DNA of 44,157 nucleotides from an uncultured Flavobacteriales bacterium. GTDB lineage: Bacteria > Bacteroidota > Bacteroidia > Flavobacteriales > Crocinitomicaceae. Positions within the stretch are counted from its first letter, which is position 1; each line of letters begins with the position of its first letter. The position numbers and the translations under genes are program-made. The DNA lies in assembly GCA_946478775.1 (NCBI GenBank), contig CAMLDR010000011.1:1-44157 (forward strand), in the 5' to 3' direction. Shown here in pieces: positions 15,740 to 22,629 of the stretch. A model generated the notes under the pieces. The model had not been told where the DNA came from, did not search any database, and saw nothing but the letters and a program-made list of their open reading frames with translations.

Positions 15740-17007
15740 AAGTAGATGTTCTTTTAGGATTACAATGGGGAGATGAGGGGAAAGGAAAAATTGTAGATGT
15801 TCTTACTCCGAAATACGATATTATTGCCCGTTTTCAGGGAGGGCCGAATGCAGGTCACACACTTGAGTTTGAAGGTGTAAAACACGTTCTGCATACCATT
15901 CCTTCCGGGATTTTTCATGGAAATGTGATTAATTTAATTGGAAACGGTGTAGTCATTGATCCGGTAGTTTTCCAAAAAGAATTGGAGAAACTGGAGCCTT
16001 TCAATATTGATGTAAAGAAACGCCTGGTTGTTTCCAGAAAAGCACATTTGATCTTACCGACGCATAAATTGCTGGATGCAGCATCAGAAGCTTCCAAAGG
16101 AAAAAACAAGATTGGCAGTACGCTGAAAGGAATCGGTCCGACATACATGGACAAAACCGGAAGAAACGGATTGCGTGTAGGAGATATTTTCCTTCCTTCT
16201 TTCAAGGATAAATACAACACCCTGGTTGAAAAGCACCTGAATATGCTGAAACATTACGAAGGCTTTGAATACAATTTGGCTGAATTGGAAGGTCCATGGA
16301 TGGAAGGGATTGATATTCTCAAAGGATTGACTGCTGTTGACAGCGAGCAATACCTGAACGATGCCATGAATTCCGGGAAAAAGATCCTGGCAGAAGGAGC
16401 ACAGGGAACCATGCTGGATATCGATTTCGGAACGTACCCGTATGTTACTTCTTCCAATACAGTTACTGCCGGGACGTGCACGGGACTTGGAATTGCACCG
16501 TCAAAAATTGGTGACGTAATCGGGATTTTTAAAGCATATTGTACACGAGTTGGTTCCGGGCCATTCCCTACAGAACTGGAAGATGAAACCGGTGAGAAAA
16601 TTCGTCGTGAAGGAAGAGAATTTGGTTCTACAACAGGTCGACCGCGTCGCTGCGGATGGATTGACCTTCCTGCAATGAAATATGCGATCATGATCAACGG
16701 GGTTACGGAACTGGCCATGATGAAAGCAGATGTATTGGATACATTTGATACGATCCGTGCCTGTACCAAATACAATGTGGATGGAGTAGAACAGGATCAC
16801 ATGCCTTACGATATCGACGGAGTAACGATTGAACCTGTTTATGAGGATATTCCGGGATGGAATAAAGATCTGACCGGGTTGTCTTCTTATGCAGATGCGC
16901 CGGAAGCATTAAAAAAATATGTCTCATATTTGGAACAACATTTGCAAGTACCCGTAACAACCGTTTCGGTAGGACCGGATCGCAAGCAAACTTTGGCAAC
17001 GAGATAA
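15736..17007 (+). CDS. purA: Adenylosuccinate synthetase
   Basis: 423 residues, standard length. Joins IMP and aspartate using GTP to form adenylosuccinate, the first committed step to AMP. Motifs: LGLQWGDEGKGK (phosphate loop), GGPNAGHTL, GPTYMDKTGRNGLRVGD, EGAQGTMLDIDFGTYP and VTSSNT, then the C-terminal TTGRPRRCGWID. Starts in an ATGA overlap with the STAS gene. Its stop codon (17005-17007) abuts the TTG start of the OstA-like gene, and a strong terminator lies just beyond, inside that gene. Confidence 0.98.
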   Translation: MKVDVLLGLQWGDEGKGKIVDVLTPKYDIIARFQGGPNAGHTLEFEGVKHVLHTIPSGIFHGNVINLIGNGVVIDPVVFQKELEKLEPFNIDVKKRLVVSRKAHLILPTHKLLDAASEASKGKNKIGSTLKGIGPTYMDKTGRNGLRVGDIFLPSFKDKYNTLVEKHLNMLKHYEGFEYNLAELEGPWMEGIDILKGLTAVDSEQYLNDAMNSGKKILAEGAQGTMLDIDFGTYPYVTSSNTVTAGTCTGLGIAPSKIGDVIGIFKAYCTRVGSGPFPTELEDETGEKIRREGREFGSTTGRPRRCGWIDLPAMKYAIMINGVTELAMMKADVLDTFDTIRACTKYNVDGVEQDHMPYDIDGVTIEPVYEDIPGWNKDLTGLSSYADAPEALKKYVSYLEQHLQVPVTTVSVGPDRKQTLATR

Positions 17008-18612
17008 TTGAAGTTATTCAACACATATCTTTATCGAATTGCGCTTTCTTTAAGCGCAATTTTTTTGTGCGCGTACTTTTCTCACGGTCAGGGATCCTGG
17101 CTGGAGTTATTGCCGGGTGCCAAAAAACTATCCTATGACGAAAAAAGCGGAAAGCAGCGTTTGAGCGGTTTTCTGAACTTTAAATACCAGGGAAATGTCA
17201 TGTTTTGCGATTCTGCGCACTACAGAGAACGAACGGATGAAGTATGGGCGTATGGAAAAGTGCAGATCAATAAGGCCGATACACTCAATTTATTTTGTGA
17301 TTCCATGTATTACAACGGCAGGACCCGCCTGGCAAAATTGTGGGGACATGTCCGGGTGCGCGACAGGGAATATAAATTAACGACCGATTCGCTGGATTAC
17401 GATGCAAGAAGTTCAAAGGCCATTTACCGGAACAAAGGTAAGATAGAGAATATTACCACCAATGAAGTCCTCACAAGTGTATATGGTTATTTTTACCCGA
17501 ATACGGAAGAAGCTTTTTTCAAAGGGAATGTGGTTTACAAAAGTGAAGACCTGAAACTGACCACAGATACGCTGCATTACAATTACCTGGTTCACAAAGT
17601 GTTTTTTTACGGACCAACCGTGGGAACAACAAAAGATTCGAAGTTCTTTTGCGACAAAGGCTGGTATCACGTAGAAACAGAAGAAGGTTTGCTGACTCAG
17701 AATGCGAAGATCGAACAGGCACCGCGAATCATTACCGGCGACAGTTTGTTCTATGCTCCGAAACGAAAATTTGCAGAAGGAAGGGGAAATGTTCAGATGC
17801 TGGATACTGCTCAGAAAGTGCAGTTCAACGCCGGGTTTTTTACTTCTGACGGAAATACGCTGACAGATGTTTTGACCGATTATCCACTGATCCGGATCAT
17901 GAAATCGAAAGACACGCTCTTTTTGAGGGCAGATACCTTGGTTCATTTGCGTGATACCCTGGAAAAAACACTCAGAATCCGGGGGGGACAGGATGTTCGG
18001 ATCTTTCAAAACAAAATCCAGGGAGTTTCCGATTCGTTAGACTATAAAAAGACTGACGGTGTAATGGATTTGTGGGGGAATGCCCATTTCTGGAGTTACA
18101 ATTCCGAATTAACAGGTGATACCATTCGCGTATTTATTAAAAACGATACGCTGATCGATAAAGCGCATTTATTCCCGCATGCTTTTGCAGCCAATGAACT
18201 GGATTCCGGGAAATATTACAACCAGCTAGCCGGAAAAGAAATCTGGTCTTATTTTAAAGACAATGAGATCATTCGGTCGGATGTAAACGGCCAGGCGAAA
18301 ACCATTTTCTACCCGGAAGAAGAAGAAAAGACCGATACGGCCATTGTGGTGAAAAGAATGGGGCTGAACCGCATTTTTTCCTCCGATCTGAAAGTATATA
18401 TGGATAGTGGGGAGGTCGTTGGGATAACCTACATCAATCAGCCCGACGGGAAGTTTTACCCGATCGATAAAATCAATCCGGAAGAACAGTTTCTGAAGGA
18501 ATTCAAATGGAACCCGATGCTTCGTCCGAAGACCTGGCAGGAATTACAGGAGCCGAGAAAGATTACGGCAGTCGTGGAAGAGAAGAAAGAGCCCGGTGAA
18601 AGGAATAAGTAA
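17008..18612 (+). CDS. OstA-like (LptA/LptD N-terminal domain-like) exported protein
   Basis: 534 residues from a TTG start immediately after the purA stop. No ATG is available before residue ~66, and the signal peptide (LSLSAIFLCAYFSHGQ) requires this start or one very near. The mature part consists of repeated OstA-like beta segments of the form G-N-V-x-(F/Y)-x(C/S)DSxxY and (L/T)TTDxLxY, e.g. CDSAHYRER, CDSMYYNGR, LTTDSLDYDA, LTTDTLHYNYL and GDSLFYAPKRKF. The family is related to LptA and to the LptD N-terminus, which carry lipopolysaccharide across the periplasm. The sequence GC-rich hairpin plus T-tract at 17037-17066 lies within its signal-peptide codons. Confidence 0.88.
   Translation: MKLFNTYLYRIALSLSAIFLCAYFSHGQGSWLELLPGAKKLSYDEKSGKQRLSGFLNFKYQGNVMFCDSAHYRERTDEVWAYGKVQINKADTLNLFCDSMYYNGRTRLAKLWGHVRVRDREYKLTTDSLDYDARSSKAIYRNKGKIENITTNEVLTSVYGYFYPNTEEAFFKGNVVYKSEDLKLTTDTLHYNYLVHKVFFYGPTVGTTKDSKFFCDKGWYHVETEEGLLTQNAKIEQAPRIITGDSLFYAPKRKFAEGRGNVQMLDTAQKVQFNAGFFTSDGNTLTDVLTDYPLIRIMKSKDTLFLRADTLVHLRDTLEKTLRIRGGQDVRIFQNKIQGVSDSLDYKKTDGVMDLWGNAHFWSYNSELTGDTIRVFIKNDTLIDKAHLFPHAFAANELDSGKYYNQLAGKEIWSYFKDNEIIRSDVNGQAKTIFYPEEEEKTDTAIVVKRMGLNRIFSSDLKVYMDSGEVVGITYINQPDGKFYPIDKINPEEQFLKEFKWNPMLRPKTWQELQEPRKITAVVEEKKEPGERNK
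17037..17066 (+). terminator. Strong intrinsic terminator inside the OstA-like gene start (purA terminator or attenuator)
   Basis: AATTGCGCTT (17037-17046) pairs perfectly with AAGCGCAATT (17052-17061) around the loop TCTTT, and T residues continue to 17066. It begins 30 bp after the purA stop and lies in frame within the signal-peptide codons of the downstream gene. The DNA thus seems to serve both as terminator and as coding sequence. Confidence 0.85.
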
Positions 18613-18623
18613 TCCCGAAAAGC

Positions 18624-19817
18624 TTAATCGATTTTAATCAATTTTCCATTCGGTTCAACCCGGTAATTAATGAATCCGTTTTCGGTTTCTTCAACCACTA
18701 TTTTTTCATCCGGTTTGACTTCAAAGAACCGGTATTCGCTTAGTATTTTTCCGTCTCCATCCATCAGTGCGAAATTGTAGTTGCTGTCTGTATTTTCCTC
18801 ATTTGATTTTTTTTGAACGGCATACAATTGAGCTGTTCCTTCGGAATGGATATGGATCACCTGCTTAAATTCATTTCCGCCGATCAATTGCCCGATCCCA
18901 TTTAGAACTCCCATGAATTTCTCTCCCAGGATTTCAGAACCTATTTCTGAGTCCATGGTGGTGATCAAAGAATCGTATTGAGAAATTTCTTCGGGCTTTT
19001 GGGCAATTTTTAATTTCGGAAGGGTAGAGGTCAATGTATTGCGAAGGTTCTCGCTGGTTTCAAACACAAATTGGCCATTTCCTACCGAATGAATGCTTTT
19101 GAAAATAAACGGGAAGAGGATTTCTCCTGCAGGATTTACAACGCTGGTCTGATTGTAAAAGAAAACCTGAGCATAACCATAAGTAAAATCATCTGCAGAA
19201 GTGAAGCGTTCTTTGATCTCAAAATCCCCTTTTCGATTGATAAAACCAATTAGACTGGATTTGCTTGCAGCCGCGAATCCTTCCGAAAACGGACTTGCAT
19301 AAGCAAATTTATGGTCAATGACGGTATTATTTTTCTTGTTGATAAAACCATATTTATTGCCCACTTTCGTAAGGAATAGTCCTTCGCTTGGTGCGGCCAT
19401 TTCATCGTATTCAAATGGAATAATGATACGCCCCATCGTATCTGTCAATCCGAATTTCTTGTCGCTATTCTGAGAGGCAATAATGTATCCGTCATCTAAA
19501 GCCAATAAGCTGCTGTACTGACAGGGAAGAACCTGTTTGAATTGTTTGTTGTAGTAGCCCAGGGAGTAGGATCGTTCGTATCCGTTGGATTTATTGACTT
19601 TAAACACAAAGAGGCCCAGGTTGTTCTGAATGATCTTGTTATAAACAAAAGGCACAATTTCTTTTCCATCTTTGGACTTTATCCCGACCTGTCCGGCAGC
19701 ATTCCTGGCAATGACATGTGTTCCGCCAAATACCGTTTTGTCTTCATTTTCATCTTCAAATTGGGAGAAGGAAAACAAGGAAAATAACATCAAATATGTA
19801 ATCAGAAAAACTTTCAT
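18624..19817 (-). CDS. Exported WG-repeat protein
   Basis: 397 residues with signal peptide (cleavage near FSFSQ). The first ~250 residues are built from WG-type beta repeats: (F/Y)G-(F/L)-x-(D/N)-(K/T)-x-G-(K/R/N)-x-(I/V)-x-(P/D)-x-x-(F/Y), as in KKFGLTDTMGRIIIPFEYDEM and NKYGFINKKNNTVIDHKF. The C-terminal third is a separate domain ending FINYRVEPNGKLIKID. WG repeats are common in secreted Bacteroidota proteins with no assigned activity. The start codon shares one base with the stop of the upstream AI-2E-type permease (TAATG), so the two are translationally coupled. It converges on the OstA-like gene with only 11 bp between the stops and no terminator hairpin visible there. Confidence 0.82.
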   Translation of the reverse strand: MKVFLITYLMLFSLFSFSQFEDENEDKTVFGGTHVIARNAAGQVGIKSKDGKEIVPFVYNKIIQNNLGLFVFKVNKSNGYERSYSLGYYNKQFKQVLPCQYSSLLALDDGYIIASQNSDKKFGLTDTMGRIIIPFEYDEMAAPSEGLFLTKVGNKYGFINKKNNTVIDHKFAYASPFSEGFAAASKSSLIGFINRKGDFEIKERFTSADDFTYGYAQVFFYNQTSVVNPAGEILFPFIFKSIHSVGNGQFVFETSENLRNTLTSTLPKLKIAQKPEEISQYDSLITTMDSEIGSEILGEKFMGVLNGIGQLIGGNEFKQVIHIHSEGTAQLYAVQKKSNEENTDSNYNFALMDGDGKILSEYRFFEVKPDEKIVVEETENGFINYRVEPNGKLIKID

Positions 19818-20875
19818 TAATGCTCAATTTCCCCTCTTTCTGAAAGTATAATCGCTATTCCGCGGGTAGACCTGAATTTCGAAAAAACAATCACCATGAT
19901 CACGGTGATAGGAACACTGAGGAACATTCCGGGCAATCCCCAAATAAACCCCCAGAAGCCTAAAGCCAGGATCACCACCAGTGGACTTACGTTCATGGTA
20001 TTTCCCATAATCTTAGGCTCAATGATATTTCCGGCAATGAATTGGATTGATCCCACACTAAATAGAATAATCAGTGATTCACTGTAGCCTGCAAACTGCA
20101 CGATGGCAAAGATTGCGGGAATAAAAGAACTGATCAGGACCCCGAAAAAAGGAATGAAGCTGAACATGAAAACCAATAAGGCCCAGAAGAACGGAGCATT
20201 TAATCCGGCTAAGGTGAAAATGGAATAAGCAATGGTGGATGAGACCAGCGCGATTAGTGATTTGATGCCCAAATAGTTTGTAATCGCTTTTTCAATTCTC
20301 CGAATTACCTGAAGACGTTCGTCATAAGTAGCCCGGTCCGGAAATAATGCTCTTATTTTAAACTTGAACGACGATTCTTCCATGATAATAAAAAGCATGT
20401 AAATCAGAACAATGATCACGTTTGAAATGATCGTTTGAAGAGACGCGATTATGGAGGTAATGTATTTGTTGATCAGGTCATTGGAGTTAAAACTTTTGGC
20501 AATGTCTTCGATCTTGTAGGAAGAGAAACTGTCGAAGTCCTGCATAATGATGGAGAAATTCCTTCCGTAAGCATCTGAATACCGGATCAGTTCCTGGATA
20601 TTGCGCTCGAAAATCAGTCCAATGAGCCAAACTGTGGAAAAAAGAATGGCGGTGCTCAAAAGTGTTTTCAGCCATTTGGGAAACCACTTGTCGCGGAGTC
20701 CGAGCATGTAAAAAAGCGAACGCACTTTCCGCATCAAAAGCCATAAAATGATTCCAAAGATCAAAGGAATAATGAGGCTTCTGCCTAAATAAAGAATCAC
20801 CACGAGAATGGAAGCAATAATCAGCGTATGGCTGGTCATTTGAATTTTCGCTGTTTTCTGAGAGGGATTTTCCAT
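19817..20875 (-). CDS. AI-2E family transporter (PerM/YhhT-type membrane protein)
   Basis: 352 residues from ATG 20875; an upstream in-frame ATG at 20902 adds nine residues. About seven to eight membrane helices are arranged as in the PF01594 family: two near the N-terminus (TLIIASILVVILYLGR, LIIPLIFGIILWLLM), a loop with an amphipathic region at about 105-145, and a C-terminal cluster with GNIIEPKIMGNTMNVSPLVVILAL and FWGFIWGLPGMFLSVPIT, which are family hallmarks. Members have been linked to autoinducer-2 export or Na+/H+ exchange; the substrate cannot be read from the sequence. Inner membrane. Coupled to the downstream WG-repeat gene. Confidence 0.92.
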   Translation of the reverse strand: MENPSQKTAKIQMTSHTLIIASILVVILYLGRSLIIPLIFGIILWLLMRKVRSLFYMLGLRDKWFPKWLKTLLSTAILFSTVWLIGLIFERNIQELIRYSDAYGRNFSIIMQDFDSFSSYKIEDIAKSFNSNDLINKYITSIIASLQTIISNVIIVLIYMLFIIMEESSFKFKIRALFPDRATYDERLQVIRRIEKAITNYLGIKSLIALVSSTIAYSIFTLAGLNAPFFWALLVFMFSFIPFFGVLISSFIPAIFAIVQFAGYSESLIILFSVGSIQFIAGNIIEPKIMGNTMNVSPLVVILALGFWGFIWGLPGMFLSVPITVIMVIVFSKFRSTRGIAIILSERGEIEH

Positions 20876-20936
20876 ATTTCTTTCGAAATTAAGAAAAAGC
20901 ATGGTGCAATTTTGATTTTAGCGAATTATAACAAGA

Positions 20937-20970
20937 AAAACGCCACTTATCTGATGATAAATGGCGTTTT
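20937..20970 (-). terminator. Intrinsic terminator after the thiolase gene
   Basis: A 15-bp stem with one mismatch (20937-20951 with 20956-20970) and a 4-nt loop. On the minus strand it ends in a T-rich stretch (TTTTTCTTG). It closes the leftward beta-oxidation operon 15 bp beyond the thiolase stop and separates it from the AI-2E-type gene. Confidence 0.85.
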
Positions 20971-20985
20971 GATTTTTTGAACTAT

Positions 20986-22164
20986 TTATCTCAACAACTC
21001 AATCACTCCAGCTGCACCTTGTCCGGTTCCCACACACATAGTCACGACTCCGTACTTTTCTTTTCTGCGGCGCAGTTCGTTGATCATTTGAACAGTGAGT
21101 TTTGCTCCTGTACATCCAAGCGGATGGCCGAGTGCAATTGCTCCTCCGTTCACGTTCACGATGTCGGGGTTCAAGCCCACTTCGCGAATGACTGCCAATG
21201 ACTGGGATGCGAATGCTTCGTTCAACTCAAAAAGGTTGATGTCGTTTAAACTCATTCCTGCCTGTTTCAAGGCTTTTGGAATCGCATCTACCGGTCCGAT
21301 CCCCATGATTCTCGGTTCCACACCAACCACCGCATAACTTACCAAACGGGCAATCGGTTCGATGTTTAATTCTTTCACCATTTTTTCAGACATCACCATC
21401 ACGAAAGCGGCTCCGTCTGAAGTCTGAGAAGAGTTTCCTGCGGTTACACTTCCCATTGCATCAAAGACAGGGCGTAATTTTGCCAGTCCTTCAATCGTAG
21501 AAGCACGGGGTCCTTCATCCGTGTCTACAATGAATTTCTTGGTTTGTCTTTTCTCGTTTTCGTCCAAAAAGATATTTTCGACCTCAATGGGAACAATATC
21601 TTCTTTGAATTTTCCTTCAGCGATTGCCTTCAGTGCCTTTTCGTGAGATTTCAATGAAAAGATGTCCTGGTCTTCTCTGCTCACCTTGAATTGCGTGGCA
21701 ACTGCTTCTGCAGTCAATCCCATTCCCCAATACCAGGTTGGGTTTTCTTTTCCAACCTTCGGGTTCGGAACAATTCTCCAGCCGCCCATTGCCATTACCG
21801 ACATGGATTCAACGCCTCCTGCAATGATGCAATCCGCCATTCCCGCTTCAATCTTTGCCTGTGCCAACGCGATGGTTTCCAAACCGGAAGAACAATACCG
21901 ATTGACCGTCATTCCCGGAACTTTGTCCGTTTTCAATCCCATCAAAGAGATCAACCGGCCTACATTTAATCCCTGTTCCGCTTCCGGTGTGGCATTCCCA
22001 ACGATTACGTCGTCGATGCGTGTTTTTTCTACTTGCGGGACACTTGCAACCAGGTGCTCAATAACACGGGCTGCCAGGTCATCAGGACGATAGAATCGAA
22101 ATCCTCCCTTCCCTGCTTTTCCTACTGCTGAGCGGAATCCCGCTACGATATATGCTTTACTCAT
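20986..22164 (-). CDS. Acetyl-CoA C-acyltransferase (3-ketoacyl-CoA thiolase)
   Basis: 392 residues, full-length thiolase. Nucleophile C91 in NRYCSSGLE, H347 in GGAIALGHPLGCTGA and C377 in MCVGTGQG form the catalytic set; NEAFASQSL is also conserved. It catalyses the thiolytic last step of fatty-acid beta-oxidation (FadA type). It is the last gene of the operon with the 801-residue dehydrogenase/hydratase upstream, from which it is separated by the inserted four-helix-bundle gene. Cytoplasmic. Confidence 0.95.
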   Translation of the reverse strand: MSKAYIVAGFRSAVGKAGKGGFRFYRPDDLAARVIEHLVASVPQVEKTRIDDVIVGNATPEAEQGLNVGRLISLMGLKTDKVPGMTVNRYCSSGLETIALAQAKIEAGMADCIIAGGVESMSVMAMGGWRIVPNPKVGKENPTWYWGMGLTAEAVATQFKVSREDQDIFSLKSHEKALKAIAEGKFKEDIVPIEVENIFLDENEKRQTKKFIVDTDEGPRASTIEGLAKLRPVFDAMGSVTAGNSSQTSDGAAFVMVMSEKMVKELNIEPIARLVSYAVVGVEPRIMGIGPVDAIPKALKQAGMSLNDINLFELNEAFASQSLAVIREVGLNPDIVNVNGGAIALGHPLGCTGAKLTVQMINELRRRKEKYGVVTMCVGTGQGAAGVIELLR

Positions 22165-22165
22165 T

Positions 22166-22206
22166 TTTTAAGATTTTAGGACATCAAGATTTTAAGATTT
22201 TAGGAC
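22166..22206. repeat. Two direct copies of TTTTAAGATTTTAGGAC
   Basis: Exact 17-bp copies at 22166-22182 and 22190-22206, separated by 7 bp, in the gap between the thiolase start and the four-helix-bundle stop. The second copy contains the stop codon of the four-helix-bundle gene and forms part of the left inverted repeat. Confidence 0.8.
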
Positions 22207-22212
22207 TTTAAC
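22190..22212 (+). repeat. Left arm of a 23-bp inverted repeat bracketing the four-helix-bundle gene
   Basis: Matches the reverse complement of 22590-22612 at 20 of 23 positions without gaps. The two arms enclose the reading frame almost exactly: the left arm includes the stop codon and the right arm begins one base before the ATG. Confidence 0.7.
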
Positions 22213-22589
22213 TGTCTTAATCTTTCAATTTGATTCGCATTATTTAAACTTCTTTTAAAAGCGCCAATTTTTAATTGTAATTCGTGTAAACTGTCAATTT
22301 GTTTTCTTGGATCGATATGAAAAATTTCTTCGATAAGAATTAATTGAGTTTCTAGTTCATAGGAAGAGGAGATTGCGATATTTAGGAAATAAGTAAATTC
22401 TTTATTGGAAGTTCTGCCAGATCCTTCGGCTATATTAGAAGGGATCGAAACGGCACATCTATTAATTTGAGAGACAAATCCAAATTTTTCTTCTGTTGGC
22501 AGTTGTGAAGTGATTAAATAAATCTCTTTCACAAGAACCATAGATTCTTTCCAAATTTTCAGTTCTCTAAAATTGTGCGCTTTACTCAT
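22200..22589 (-). CDS. Four-helix-bundle protein (S23 / 23S rRNA intervening-sequence protein family)
   Basis: 129 residues, all-helical. It has the family's characteristic N-terminus (FRELKIWKESMVLVKEIY), then LPTEEKFGFVSQINRCAVSIPSNIAEGSGR and a tyrosine-rich helix (KEFTYFLNIAISSSYELETQL). This is the S23/IVP family (TIGR02436), first known from intervening sequences in 23S rRNA and widespread as single genes in Bacteroidota; Avd of diversity-generating retroelements shares the fold. Function is unknown. It lies between fadN-like and thiolase genes that normally sit together, and is bracketed by a 23-bp inverted repeat, which suggests that it entered the operon as a unit. No reverse transcriptase or template repeat was seen nearby. 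Confidence 0.92.
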   Translation of the reverse strand: MSKAHNFRELKIWKESMVLVKEIYLITSQLPTEEKFGFVSQINRCAVSIPSNIAEGSGRTSNKEFTYFLNIAISSSYELETQLILIEEIFHIDPRKQIDSLHELQLKIGAFKRSLNNANQIERLRQLKS

Positions 22590-22612
22590 GTTTAAGTCTT
22601 AATATCTTAAAA
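22590..22612 (-). repeat. Right arm of the 23-bp inverted repeat
   Basis: Partner of 22190-22212 (20 of 23 matches). It starts directly at the four-helix-bundle ATG and is followed to 22634 by related decayed words (ATCCTAGTATCCTAATGTC) that echo the direct repeats on the left side. Confidence 0.7.
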
Positions 22613-22629
22613 TCCTAGTATCCTAATGT

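Noticed and set aside
16254..16775. Minus-strand 173-codon open frame over purA
   Set aside because: Shadow of purA; no domain recognised.
18613..18623. Terminator expected between the converging OstA-like and WG-repeat genes
   Set aside because: Only 11 bp separate the stops and no stem-loop with T-run can be drawn there.
22200..22589. Four-helix-bundle gene as Avd of a diversity-generating retroelement
   Set aside because: No reverse transcriptase, template repeat or variable C-type-lectin target is present in the window; the N-terminal motif fits the general S23/IVP family.
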